Shown piece after piece: positions 9,101 to 16,669 of a stretch of 40,377 nt of DNA (the stretch's first letter is position 1; every line of letters begins with the position of its first letter). Both the position numbers and the translations under genes were made by a program. The stretch is from an uncultured Paracoccaceae bacterium (GTDB taxonomy: Bacteria > Pseudomonadota > Alphaproteobacteria > Rhodobacterales > Rhodobacteraceae). Under the pieces are notes generated by a model that was given only the letters and a program-made list of their open reading frames with translations, had not been told where the DNA came from and searched no databases. The stretch spans positions 1-40,377 of the forward strand of contig CALKJA010000111.1 in assembly GCA_937995865.1 (NCBI GenBank), given 5' to 3'.

Positions 9101-10091
9101 GTGGACGGCTGTCTTTGACGCAAGTGACATTGGTCAGGGTGAAATGATCGCGTCTTTGGTTGCAACAGCAACGGACGCGGCGGGCAACACCGCTGTCATC
9201 AACGACACCGTGCAAATCGATACCGGGGTGACAAACCTTGCGATCGTATCGCTTCCAGTCTCAGACGGAGAGGTGCTGAATGCAGCGGCCTCGGACGCTG
9301 GGCTCACAATTGGCGGCACGGTTGAGGTTGGCTCCTCGGTGCTTGTGACCTTTGAAGGCACATCGCAATACGCGACGGTTGGGCCAACCGGAGCATGGAC
9401 AGCTACATTTGCTGACGGCGACATTCCAGTTGGCGAATATGAAGCGGATGTGACCGTTCTTGCGACGGATGGTGTCGGCAATACCGATACCACAACGGCT
9501 GCGTTCCAAGTGGACAACGAAGCGCCGGGCGCACCGCTTATCACCGCCTTCTCCACAGGTATCACCGGTCTGCGAGGCGTCTCGACGCTGATGTCAGATG
9601 ACAGTGTAGAGATTGCAGAAATCACCGATCTCGGTGCTGTGCAGGATTTGAACTACACCACAACCGAAGATCAGGCATTTGGCGAAGTGAACTATCGCTT
9701 CACAAGCCCGGTTTCGGATGGGTCGGATCTTGTTGTGACCGCGCAAGACGCGGCGGGCAACAGCACATCCACACTCTTTGTTCTTGAGAACGAAGATGAT
9801 CCAAGCGTGAACCTCGAGAACGCGGGGCTTTCGGGCTTCGATGTTGAGGCTGTGGACCTTCAGTTTGCATCCGACGCGGATGTCGTCATCACCGCCGATT
9901 TGGTCAAAGAGCTTTCGGAAAATTCCGACGAGCTTACGATCCACGGTGGCGCGGACGATCAGGTTACGATGCAGGGCGCGCAGATCACCGGCGAAGTTCG
10001 CCAGATCGGCACGCAAACATACGACGTTTATACCCTTGGCGACGATGGCGTCTCAGTCATCATCGATCAGGATATCGACGTCGTTATTTAA
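6102..10091 (+). CDS. BapA-prefix-like, Ig-like repeat surface adhesin, probable type I secretion substrate
   Basis: N-terminal BapA-prefix-like domain, hydrophobic and Gly9 linker, ten ~97 aa Ig-like repeats (GTTQPGSSVTVTF...ADGTWTA...ATATDAAGN...VDT), conserved-looking C-terminus (LTIHGGADDQVTMQGA...YDVYTLGDDGVSVIIDQDIDVVI). Confidence 0.9.
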   Translation: MTAIDYVVRDGEGRLVRGTVGSTDIRNIIDVDTRSEVSLNLDRGNIRDYKRIGSSLEIILEDGRVLVLEGFFSEISVTDSRLYLSANNELVEITFSESWGRTNYAHFDGAASTSAEGELLFEASSGVVANTETTMAAAPLFFGGWGTAGAVGAGVVGTAALGGGGGGGGGTPIDPSVDDGDATVNAATPDISMAGRAELGSTVYVTLGDVTLETQPDENGDWSVTFAGEDMPADGDYTASVRVVTDGEEVILEGPSFVVDTDAPDLGMASGTQSMNDVIDAEWQAGGVELSGTGEPGDQIAVTVDGTTQRAIVDDGGNWYVNIPESVVPMGTYQMPITVTAMDDAGNITTLNDVLDVDTDANALALDDVAVAVDSVINDVENDAGVTVQGTATPGAVIALTLAGVTVGATAAADGTWSATFGPGVLPPGEYDATLVATTTDGAGNVATDSAPVRVDTLGAVSVVTATVETDGTINAAEAADGIVLNGTTQPGSSVQVQFGTASYSATVAADGSWTVTVPASGIAGGEYDVAVTATATDAAGNVTTATGSVHVDTSVNVALDDVQAGDNLITAQEANAGVTLTGTTQRGASVTVTLNGVERAATVSSDGTWNATFASGDLPSGVMELPMTAVATDAAGNTVSDTGILSLDTMGFISISGAPVEGDGIINEIEASDGVIFTGTTQPGSSVTVTFAGTTNTAVVGADGTWTANFAATDIPAGTYAGTLTASAVSPTGNQSTDTATINVDTQTNNFALTSGIVGGDGTLGADELGTGVTLTGTTEPGSSVVVVVAGVSQSAQVAADGSWSTTFASGTIPQGEYSTSMTATMTDPAGNQETLTQSVLVDTVASTLTLSAAPIEGDDVVNAAEASDGVTLTGTADPGAVVYVSLGSVSKTVIASIDGSWSTYYSASEVPSGTYNAGISAYTIDGAGNQANVSDTVRIDTQVTNFAFSGGPVEGDNVITGAEASDGVVVTGMVEAGSAVVVALGSASVNAVVSETGMWTAVFDASDIGQGEMIASLVATATDAAGNTAVINDTVQIDTGVTNLAIVSLPVSDGEVLNAAASDAGLTIGGTVEVGSSVLVTFEGTSQYATVGPTGAWTATFADGDIPVGEYEADVTVLATDGVGNTDTTTAAFQVDNEAPGAPLITAFSTGITGLRGVSTLMSDDSVEIAEITDLGAVQDLNYTTTEDQAFGEVNYRFTSPVSDGSDLVVTAQDAAGNSTSTLFVLENEDDPSVNLENAGLSGFDVEAVDLQFASDADVVITADLVKELSENSDELTIHGGADDQVTMQGAQITGEVRQIGTQTYDVYTLGDDGVSVIIDQDIDVVI
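6585..6611 (+). repeat. In-frame Gly9 tract of GGC/GGT/GGA codons
   Basis: ggtggcggcggtggcggtggcggtgga. Confidence 0.85.
6654..9524 (+). repeat. Ten tandem ~96-98 aa Ig-like repeats within the adhesin
   Basis: Repeats delimited by hand from the translated ORF; each ends around V(D)T and begins before the next ..INAAEASDGV.. motif. Confidence 0.8.
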
Positions 10092-10100
10092 AAGATCCCG

Positions 10101-10134
10101 CCGGGCCAGCCCCCACCAAAGAGGGGCGGCCCGG
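10101..10134 (+). terminator. Strong GC hairpin between adhesin and T1SS genes (attenuator, processing or stability element)
   Basis: CCGGGCC[a]GCCCC / GGGGCGGCCCGG: 12 bp stem, one bulged A (10108), 9-nt loop, no following U-tract; starts 10 bp after the adhesin stop. Confidence 0.6.
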
Positions 10135-10150
10135 GCATACGGGACATGAG

Positions 10151-11476
10151 GTGGTAGGAAAGGGGCAGCTGGTGAAACGGCAGCTTTCTATGGGTATGTT
10201 CGGTGGGCTTGTGCTCACCGCGTTGTCAGGGTGCATGCAGCTTGGATCTCAGGATGCGGCGCCCGATGTCACACGCGCGGCTTCGCAAGCGCAGCCGCCA
10301 AATAGCTTTGCCGAGGCGGAAGGATCCGAAATTATTGAAAGCCTGCTCTACCGGAGCAGCGTTATCCCCGCCGGATCTCCTTATGCAACGGTTACGGCCG
10401 CCGCATTGGCGGCCAATGCGCGCCCGGCCGAGGCCGAGCTACGCGCCGCCAAGCTGCGTTCGGACGCGGCCAACAAGAATTGGTTGCCCAAAATCGGGCC
10501 GTCTATCTCACTCACATCCTTGAGCGCGGTCGCAGCGGGGCTTTTGGTTGAGCAAGTGTTGTTTGACAACGGTCGCCGCAAAGCGGAACGTGCCTTTGCT
10601 GCCGCGGATGTTGAAGCCGCAGCCGTCACACTTTCAACGGATACGAATGCGCGCGTTTTGTCCGCGCTCACGCTTTACTTGCAAGCTGAGCAAGCTCGCG
10701 AAAGCGCCCGCGTCTCTTCCCGCGCCGCAGAGCGCATGCGCTATTTCCACGGCATCATGGGCGAGCGCGTCCAAGGTGGCGTCTCGGACATTTCAGAGCT
10801 GCGCGTCATCGCAAACAAACTCAAAGAGGCCGAAAATCGGCTTATCACGGACCGCGAAGCGGCTCAGGTTGCGTTGGCTGAGCTTGGCGCGATGTCGAAC
10901 GGGAATGTGCACGCTGTGAGCGGGGTTGCGGCTCTTGCGACCGCACCAACGGGCCTAAAACCGCTCGGCGTTTTGAAGGCCGAAGCACAACGGAGCCGCG
11001 ATATCGCGCAAGCTCATATGCAAAGGGCCGATATGCTCCCCGGAGCGTCGATCACTGGCGCAGTGGCTGGCGAAGGGCCGGAGCTGGCCGTGACAGTTGA
11101 TGGCGAGCAGCTTCTTGGGATTGGAACTGGGGCGGCCTTACAGGCTGTCCAAGCGGCCAAGGATGCCGCCGACCGCCGCGTGATCCATGCGTCCGAGGAA
11201 TCCAACCGCGAATTGCGGCGCTTGTCGCAACGGCTCACTGCCTTGGAGCGTCAAGAAGACGAAGCACGCGATCTTGCGGCGTCCGCAAGGGCCAATCAAG
11301 ACACGTTCCAACAACAATTTGAGATGGGTGCACGGTCCATGATGGATGTGATCGGCAACTATGAAACCGCCATGCGGCTTGAGCGAGACCACGTCAGGAT
11401 CAAGTATGACCGCGCACAGCTCAGGCTTGAGATCGCCAATATATTTGGAGCTCTGGTGGATGGCGATACGATATGA
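10151..11476 (+). CDS. TolC-family outer-membrane factor of the T1SS, probable lipoprotein
   Basis: Lipobox LSGC; TolC-type helical repeats, ...DNGRRKAERAFAAADVEAAAV..., FEMGARSMMDVIGNYETAMRLERDHVRIKYDRAQLRLEIANIFGAL. Confidence 0.85.
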   Translation: MVGKGQLVKRQLSMGMFGGLVLTALSGCMQLGSQDAAPDVTRAASQAQPPNSFAEAEGSEIIESLLYRSSVIPAGSPYATVTAAALAANARPAEAELRAAKLRSDAANKNWLPKIGPSISLTSLSAVAAGLLVEQVLFDNGRRKAERAFAAADVEAAAVTLSTDTNARVLSALTLYLQAEQARESARVSSRAAERMRYFHGIMGERVQGGVSDISELRVIANKLKEAENRLITDREAAQVALAELGAMSNGNVHAVSGVAALATAPTGLKPLGVLKAEAQRSRDIAQAHMQRADMLPGASITGAVAGEGPELAVTVDGEQLLGIGTGAALQAVQAAKDAADRRVIHASEESNRELRRLSQRLTALERQEDEARDLAASARANQDTFQQQFEMGARSMMDVIGNYETAMRLERDHVRIKYDRAQLRLEIANIFGALVDGDTI

Positions 11477-13689
11477 GTGATGAAGCGGACCTTCGCGGTA
11501 AGATGAACCAAGCTGGCATTTTGGGCGTTGTCAGCGCTGATGCCGCTCCGGCGAATTCCGAACGCGCGCCGCGTTACTCTGCAGATGATCACGAACGCGC
11601 CGCCCTTATTTCGGCCTATGCCGCGGTGTTGGGCGCAGACGCGCATTTGCCCGATCTGCTTGAAGCTGTTGATAAAATTGGTGCCGATGCCGAAGGATCC
11701 GTTGCGCCTGCCGCAGTTGCGGCGGCCCTTTCAACAGCTGAACTAAAGGCGGACGTTCTGACGTCTGCACCCTGCGCACCTGAAACATGGCCCGCGCTGG
11801 CCCAGATGTATGACGGCCAATTTGTGCTGGTGTTGGGGCAGACGGACGCGGGGCTTCGCATCTATGACGCGGACGAGCCGGATCAAGAACTCACCGTGCC
11901 CGAGTCGGAATTCACACCGTATTTCATCGGCGTGGTCGTACAGGCCAAAGCGACAATGGCGCATATTCGCAAGACCCATATCGCGCCGCCCAAGGCGCTG
12001 CATTGGTTCTGGGGACGGTTCCTGAAATACCGTGCGATCCTTGGCGATATTATCATGGGCTCGCTGGTCGCCAATATGCTCGCGGTGGCTGTAGCGCTGT
12101 TTTCGCTTCAGGTTTATGATCGGGTGATCCCCCATGAAAGCGTGTCGACGCTATGGGTGCTGGCTATCGGTGCGTTCATCGCCCTGCTGCTTGAAGCCGC
12201 GCTCAAGATCAGCCGCGCGCGCCTAATGGATGGTGCGGGCCGTGCGATTGAAATCAAAGTCCAAGACAGCTTGATGCAACGCGTGTTGGGCATGCGGTCT
12301 GACCGCAAACCAATGCCGCCGTCATCCTTGTTTGCCTCGATGCGCGAATTTGGATCTGTACGGGAATTCTTTACGGCCTCAACCATTGGCGCGCTGGCGG
12401 ACATCCCGTTTATCGTTTTGTTCTTGGCGCTTGTTGCCTCAATCGGGGGACCGATTGTGTGGGTTTTGGTTGCGGGTGGTATCCTGATGGTGCTGCCGGG
12501 CTACTTCCTGCAACGCCGGATGCTGGCGCTCACCCATGAGGCGCAGGGCGCATCGGCCCAATCCTCGCGTTTGTTGCACGAAGCGATCTTTGAGCTGGAT
12601 ACTGTGAAAAGCCACCGCGCCGAAGATCGGTTTTTGCGGGTTTGGAATGAATTGACGGGCCTGTCTTCGGTCACCTCCGGCGAACAGCGCCGGCTGGCAT
12701 CTTCGCTCACGTTCTGGAGCCAAGGTGTGCAGCAAGCCACGTATGTGAGCGCCGTCATCGCGGGTACGTTTATGGTCTTTGCCGGCAACCTGACGGTTGG
12801 ATCGATTATCGCTATTGGTATCCTGACATCACGCACGCTTGCTCCGCTGACCCAGCTTGCTGGCATCATGGCGCGATGGTCCAACGTCCAAACCGCGCTT
12901 GAAGGTTTGGAAAAAGTCATCGGCGCAGAGCAAGATCGCGATGAAGAACGCACCTATTTGCGCCGTGAAAAGATCGCGGGCGCGTTTGAGCTGCGCGATG
13001 TCACGTTCCGCTATGAGGAAGACGGGGCACCCACGCTTGAGATCCAAGGGATTAGTCTTGAAGCCGGTGAAAAAATCGCTGTGCTGGGCACCAATGGCAC
13101 AGGTAAATCAACACTGTTGAAACTTATGTCGGGCCTGTATTCTCCGGCGTCTGGGCGGGTGCTGATTGATGGTGTGGATATAGGGCAGATTGATCCGCGC
13201 GATGTCCGGCGCAATGTGGGCTACCTAAGCCAAGATGTGCGCCTGTTCTCAGGCACGCTGCGCGACAATCTTAACCTTAGCCAGCTTGAGCGCGATGATG
13301 ATCGCCTTTTGGCCGCTCTCGATTTCGCGGGGCTTGGGCCCCACGTGCGTGGCCATCACAAGGGGCTGGATCTTGATATCCGCGACGGCGGCGAAGGGCT
13401 GAGCATTGGGCAACGTCAAAGCATCGGATGGGCGCGGCTGTGGCTGCAAGATCCGGCCGTGGTCCTGCTGGATGAACCAACCGCATCGCTGGACCAAACA
13501 CTTGAAAGCGCGCTGATCCGCCGTTTGAGCCGCTGGCTTGAGGGGCGTACTGCCGTGATTGCCACACACCGCGTTCCGATCCTGCAACTAACAGACCGCA
13601 CCTTTATCCTTCAGAACGGCCGCCTTGCCGTTGATGGGCCGCGCGATGCTGTTTTGGCCCATCTCAACAAGCGCAAGGAGGGTGCATGA
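11473..13689 (+). CDS. Type I secretion permease/ATPase, LapB-like
   Basis: N-terminal C39-like region, six-TM ABC domain, Walker A GTNGTGKST, signature LSIGQRQ, Walker B AVVLLDEPTASLD; 4-bp overlap with the previous gene. Confidence 0.93.
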   Translation: MSDEADLRGKMNQAGILGVVSADAAPANSERAPRYSADDHERAALISAYAAVLGADAHLPDLLEAVDKIGADAEGSVAPAAVAAALSTAELKADVLTSAPCAPETWPALAQMYDGQFVLVLGQTDAGLRIYDADEPDQELTVPESEFTPYFIGVVVQAKATMAHIRKTHIAPPKALHWFWGRFLKYRAILGDIIMGSLVANMLAVAVALFSLQVYDRVIPHESVSTLWVLAIGAFIALLLEAALKISRARLMDGAGRAIEIKVQDSLMQRVLGMRSDRKPMPPSSLFASMREFGSVREFFTASTIGALADIPFIVLFLALVASIGGPIVWVLVAGGILMVLPGYFLQRRMLALTHEAQGASAQSSRLLHEAIFELDTVKSHRAEDRFLRVWNELTGLSSVTSGEQRRLASSLTFWSQGVQQATYVSAVIAGTFMVFAGNLTVGSIIAIGILTSRTLAPLTQLAGIMARWSNVQTALEGLEKVIGAEQDRDEERTYLRREKIAGAFELRDVTFRYEEDGAPTLEIQGISLEAGEKIAVLGTNGTGKSTLLKLMSGLYSPASGRVLIDGVDIGQIDPRDVRRNVGYLSQDVRLFSGTLRDNLNLSQLERDDDRLLAALDFAGLGPHVRGHHKGLDLDIRDGGEGLSIGQRQSIGWARLWLQDPAVVLLDEPTASLDQTLESALIRRLSRWLEGRTAVIATHRVPILQLTDRTFILQNGRLAVDGPRDAVLAHLNKRKEGA

Positions 13690-14876
13690 GCCTCGCCGCC
13701 ACAAACGCCGCAACTATAGATGCGCATCTTGAGCACGCTATGAAGCGCCCGTCGCTCACCATTTGGTTGGTGACGGCGACGGTTTTGATCTTTCTGGTTT
13801 GGGCGGCGTTCGCTTGGGTGGATGAAATCGTGCGTGGGCAAGGTGAGGTCGTGAGCCAATCGCGCCCGCAGATCATCCAGAACCTTGAGGGGGGCATCCT
13901 TGCTGAACTTGCGGTCCAAGAAGGCGATGTTGTTGAACCGGGCACCGTTCTGGCCCGTTTGCACTCCACCCGATTTGAAGCCTCGGTTGATGATCTTCAG
14001 GCGCAAATTGATGCATTGGAGATCAAACGCGTGCGGCTCGAGGCTGAGATGGACGGGCTCTATAGCTTTACCGCTCCTGCATTTCTTGCGGATCGCCACC
14101 CCGGTATCGTTGCCTCAGAACAGGCGCTACTCAATGCGCGCCAGTCTGATTTCCAAAGCCGCGCTGCGGGTGCGCGTTCGGTCATGGATCAGGCGGCAAA
14201 AGAGCTTGGCTTGCTGGAAAATATGCTTGAGCGCAAAATCGTCTCGCTCATTGAAGTGACACGGGCCCGCAAAGCCCACGGCGATGCCAAAGCGCGCTAT
14301 GATGAAGTGGTGACACAAGCTGAACTGGAACGCGCGGGCGCTTACTCTGACACGCTCAAAGAGATCGGGACGCTGGCCCAAACTCTCCGCACGAGCGAAG
14401 ATCAACTCAGCCGCACAACCCTGGTATCGCCCATGCGCGGCATCGTGAATAATCTGAGCGTGACCACCATCGGTGGTGTTGTGCGCCCCGGCGAAGAGAT
14501 CGCGCAGATCACGCCGCTGGACGATGCGTTGCATGTGCAAGCACAGGTAAAGCCTGAGGATATCGCCAATATCAAAATCGGCCAGCACGCCACAATCAAA
14601 CTGACCGCTTATGATTATACGATCTATGGATCGCTGACGGGTGTGGTGCAAAACATCAGCGCTGATACGTTTGAAAATGAGCGCGCCCCAGATGGTGATC
14701 CGCATTACCGTGTTGCCGTTGCCGTGGATCTTTCCCAACTTGAAGGCCGCCAATCGCGGATTGAAATCCGGCCAGGTCTGCGCGCAACCGTTGAGCTGCA
14801 CACCGGCCAAAAGACAATCCTGAACTATCTTCTAAAGCCGCTCTACAAGAGCAAAGAAGCGTTCCGCGAGCCTTAA
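13686..14876 (+). CDS. HlyD-family type I secretion periplasmic adaptor
   Basis: GQGEVVSQSRPQIIQNLEGGILAELAVQEGDVVEPGTVLARL; single N-terminal TM; SRIEIRPGLRATVELHTGQKTILNYLLKPLYKSKEAFREP; ATGA overlap with the ABC gene. Confidence 0.95.
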   Translation: MSLAATNAATIDAHLEHAMKRPSLTIWLVTATVLIFLVWAAFAWVDEIVRGQGEVVSQSRPQIIQNLEGGILAELAVQEGDVVEPGTVLARLHSTRFEASVDDLQAQIDALEIKRVRLEAEMDGLYSFTAPAFLADRHPGIVASEQALLNARQSDFQSRAAGARSVMDQAAKELGLLENMLERKIVSLIEVTRARKAHGDAKARYDEVVTQAELERAGAYSDTLKEIGTLAQTLRTSEDQLSRTTLVSPMRGIVNNLSVTTIGGVVRPGEEIAQITPLDDALHVQAQVKPEDIANIKIGQHATIKLTAYDYTIYGSLTGVVQNISADTFENERAPDGDPHYRVAVAVDLSQLEGRQSRIEIRPGLRATVELHTGQKTILNYLLKPLYKSKEAFREP

Positions 14877-14955
14877 CTCCGACGCTGAATGCCCTTAGTT
14901 GGGATCGCCCAAAAGATATGCCCCAGCGTCAAACGCAAGGGCTTCTAAGGTCCGC

Positions 14956-15885
14956 TCAGACATATCCGGCGGCAAAGGCCATACGCAAAGCTTGTTGCCC
15001 GGTCCATGACTGGCGGTGTACCGGAGGGGCGCATGCTGCGCGCCAAGGGCGCTTTCGTGCGAGGGCGAAACTTGCGATTGTGGCGCGGGCCGCTGGATCA
15101 AGATGCATCCACCGTGTTTGGAGCGCGGAAAGATGTGCGTTGGACCAGCTTTCGAACGTTCGCCTTCGTAGTGCGCGGGCGCGGGCCAGTCTGGCACGAA
15201 GCCCTGCATTCTCACCAATCGCGTTTTGCCCGTGTTGCCGATACAAAAGCACAGGCTCTGCGTCATAGATCAACTCAGCGCCGGATGCTGCCAACGCCAG
15301 ATAGCACCACCAATCAAAGGATGGCGCGCCCGGCGCCCTCCAATGGCGCAGGATTTCGACAGCCGCCGGTGTAAGGACAATCGTATTTCCGGCCGCGACA
15401 TTCTGAACGAGCGCGTTGCGCAATGACAATCCGCGTTTGGGCAAAGCGGAGCGGTGCCGATGCTCCAGATTGGGCCCGCAGACCCATGTCCGCGCGCAAT
15501 AGAGTACGGGGTCTTGCGGGCTCGGCAAATGCGCGAGCGCACGCTCAAGCTTGCCCGGATGCCACACGTCATCTTGATCGCAAAACGCCACATAGTGACC
15601 ACGTGGTGCGGCGCAAAGAAGATGTGCAAAATTCGCAGCGTGCCCGCGACGCGGGCCTTGGGATATGTCAGCCAACCGTGCCGCGCCGCGTGCTTCGATT
15701 AGGTCGGTCGTACCGTCGGTTGATCCATCATCCGAAGCATAAAGCCGCCAATCCGCGAGTGTTTGAGCATGGAGGCTATCAATCTGCGCGGCTAAATGCG
15801 CGGCCCCGTTGTAGGTTGCCAAAAGGATGGCGATCGGCGCCGCCTCAATAGGCCGAGGCGGCGTATTGGTGTCCGGGCTATGCAT
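14956..15885 (-). CDS. Family 2 glycosyltransferase
   Basis: IAILLATYNGAAHLAAQIDSLHAQTLADWRLYASDDGSTDGT, FCDQDDVWHPGKLE; start at MHSPDTNTP overlaps the upstream gene stop by 8 bp. Confidence 0.9.
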   Translation of the reverse strand: MHSPDTNTPPRPIEAAPIAILLATYNGAAHLAAQIDSLHAQTLADWRLYASDDGSTDGTTDLIEARGAARLADISQGPRRGHAANFAHLLCAAPRGHYVAFCDQDDVWHPGKLERALAHLPSPQDPVLYCARTWVCGPNLEHRHRSALPKRGLSLRNALVQNVAAGNTIVLTPAAVEILRHWRAPGAPSFDWWCYLALAASGAELIYDAEPVLLYRQHGQNAIGENAGLRARLARARALRRRTFESWSNAHLSALQTRWMHLDPAARATIASFALARKRPWRAACAPPVHRQSWTGQQALRMAFAAGYV

Positions 15886-16669
15886 CGACGTTGATCCCGA
15901 ATTTGGAACGCAACGCGGCAGCCTCTTGCGCAAAGCTCGCACGGATGAGCGCACGCCGCGCTTGGGTGCGCCCTATATCCAGCTTGTGGCTGTGCTTTTG
16001 TGCAGCTTGGAGCAACGCATAAGGTTCTGGATGACCCGGTGCCGCCTCAACAAGTGCTTCACAATCTTCTATCCGCAGAGAGGGGTTGGTGCGCCATTTG
16101 GGCAAACTCCAATCCGCCTGCGCAAGTGCAGGGACATAAGCCTCCATTATGGGGCGGATTTCGGTGTGCGGCGCGGCGTGCAATGGGATGTCCATAAATA
16201 GTGATTGCCAGTCTTCCAAAAAGCGTGCCGGTTGGATCCGGCTGCGGCGCGCTTGCACAAAATGCTCAAAGGGCGGAACGGTTGCCCGGCGCGCGGCAAT
16301 TTCAGGCAAAGCTTGTTTCACCGTTTGTGAATAATCCCCGAACAACAGCTCTTCAAAGGGCCGCAGGAAGGCAATGACCTGCACTTGCACATTCAGCCGT
16401 TGCGCAATCCGTGCAAGCTTGCGCCCGTCTGCTGCGACAGCAAACAGCAATTCATGCGAGAAGATGATCGTATGTGCTGCTTGAAGACGGCCCTCCAGCC
16501 AGGGGGCGGTCAGACCAGGCAGCATAAGCCCGTTGCCTGGGTGCCCCGCGCCTATATGCGGGTAATCGACACCGGCTGAACGCAACCGCGCTTGGTTCTT
16601 CAATAAGACGCGTTGCAGAAAGGTTGAGCCGCATTTTGGCGCGCCGATATGGAGCAGAATTCGGCTCAT
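15878..16669 (-). CDS. Sulfotransferase-like protein
   Basis: N-terminal 5'-PSB-like loop ILLHIGAPKCGSTFLQRVL; start at MSRILLHIG gives a 4-bp overlap with the upstream stop. Confidence 0.75.
   Translation of the reverse strand: MSRILLHIGAPKCGSTFLQRVLLKNQARLRSAGVDYPHIGAGHPGNGLMLPGLTAPWLEGRLQAAHTIIFSHELLFAVAADGRKLARIAQRLNVQVQVIAFLRPFEELLFGDYSQTVKQALPEIAARRATVPPFEHFVQARRSRIQPARFLEDWQSLFMDIPLHAAPHTEIRPIMEAYVPALAQADWSLPKWRTNPSLRIEDCEALVEAAPGHPEPYALLQAAQKHSHKLDIGRTQARRALIRASFAQEAAALRSKFGINVDA

Noticed and set aside
14127-14810. 227 aa reverse ORF opposite the HlyD-like gene
   Set aside because: Shadow ORF; HlyD motifs on the forward strand are decisive.
14895-15266. Reverse ORF overlapping the GT2 C-terminus, considered as a frameshifted extension
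   Set aside because: The GT2 frame (14956-15885) has a natural-looking C-terminus; the alternative frame has no recognisable domain.
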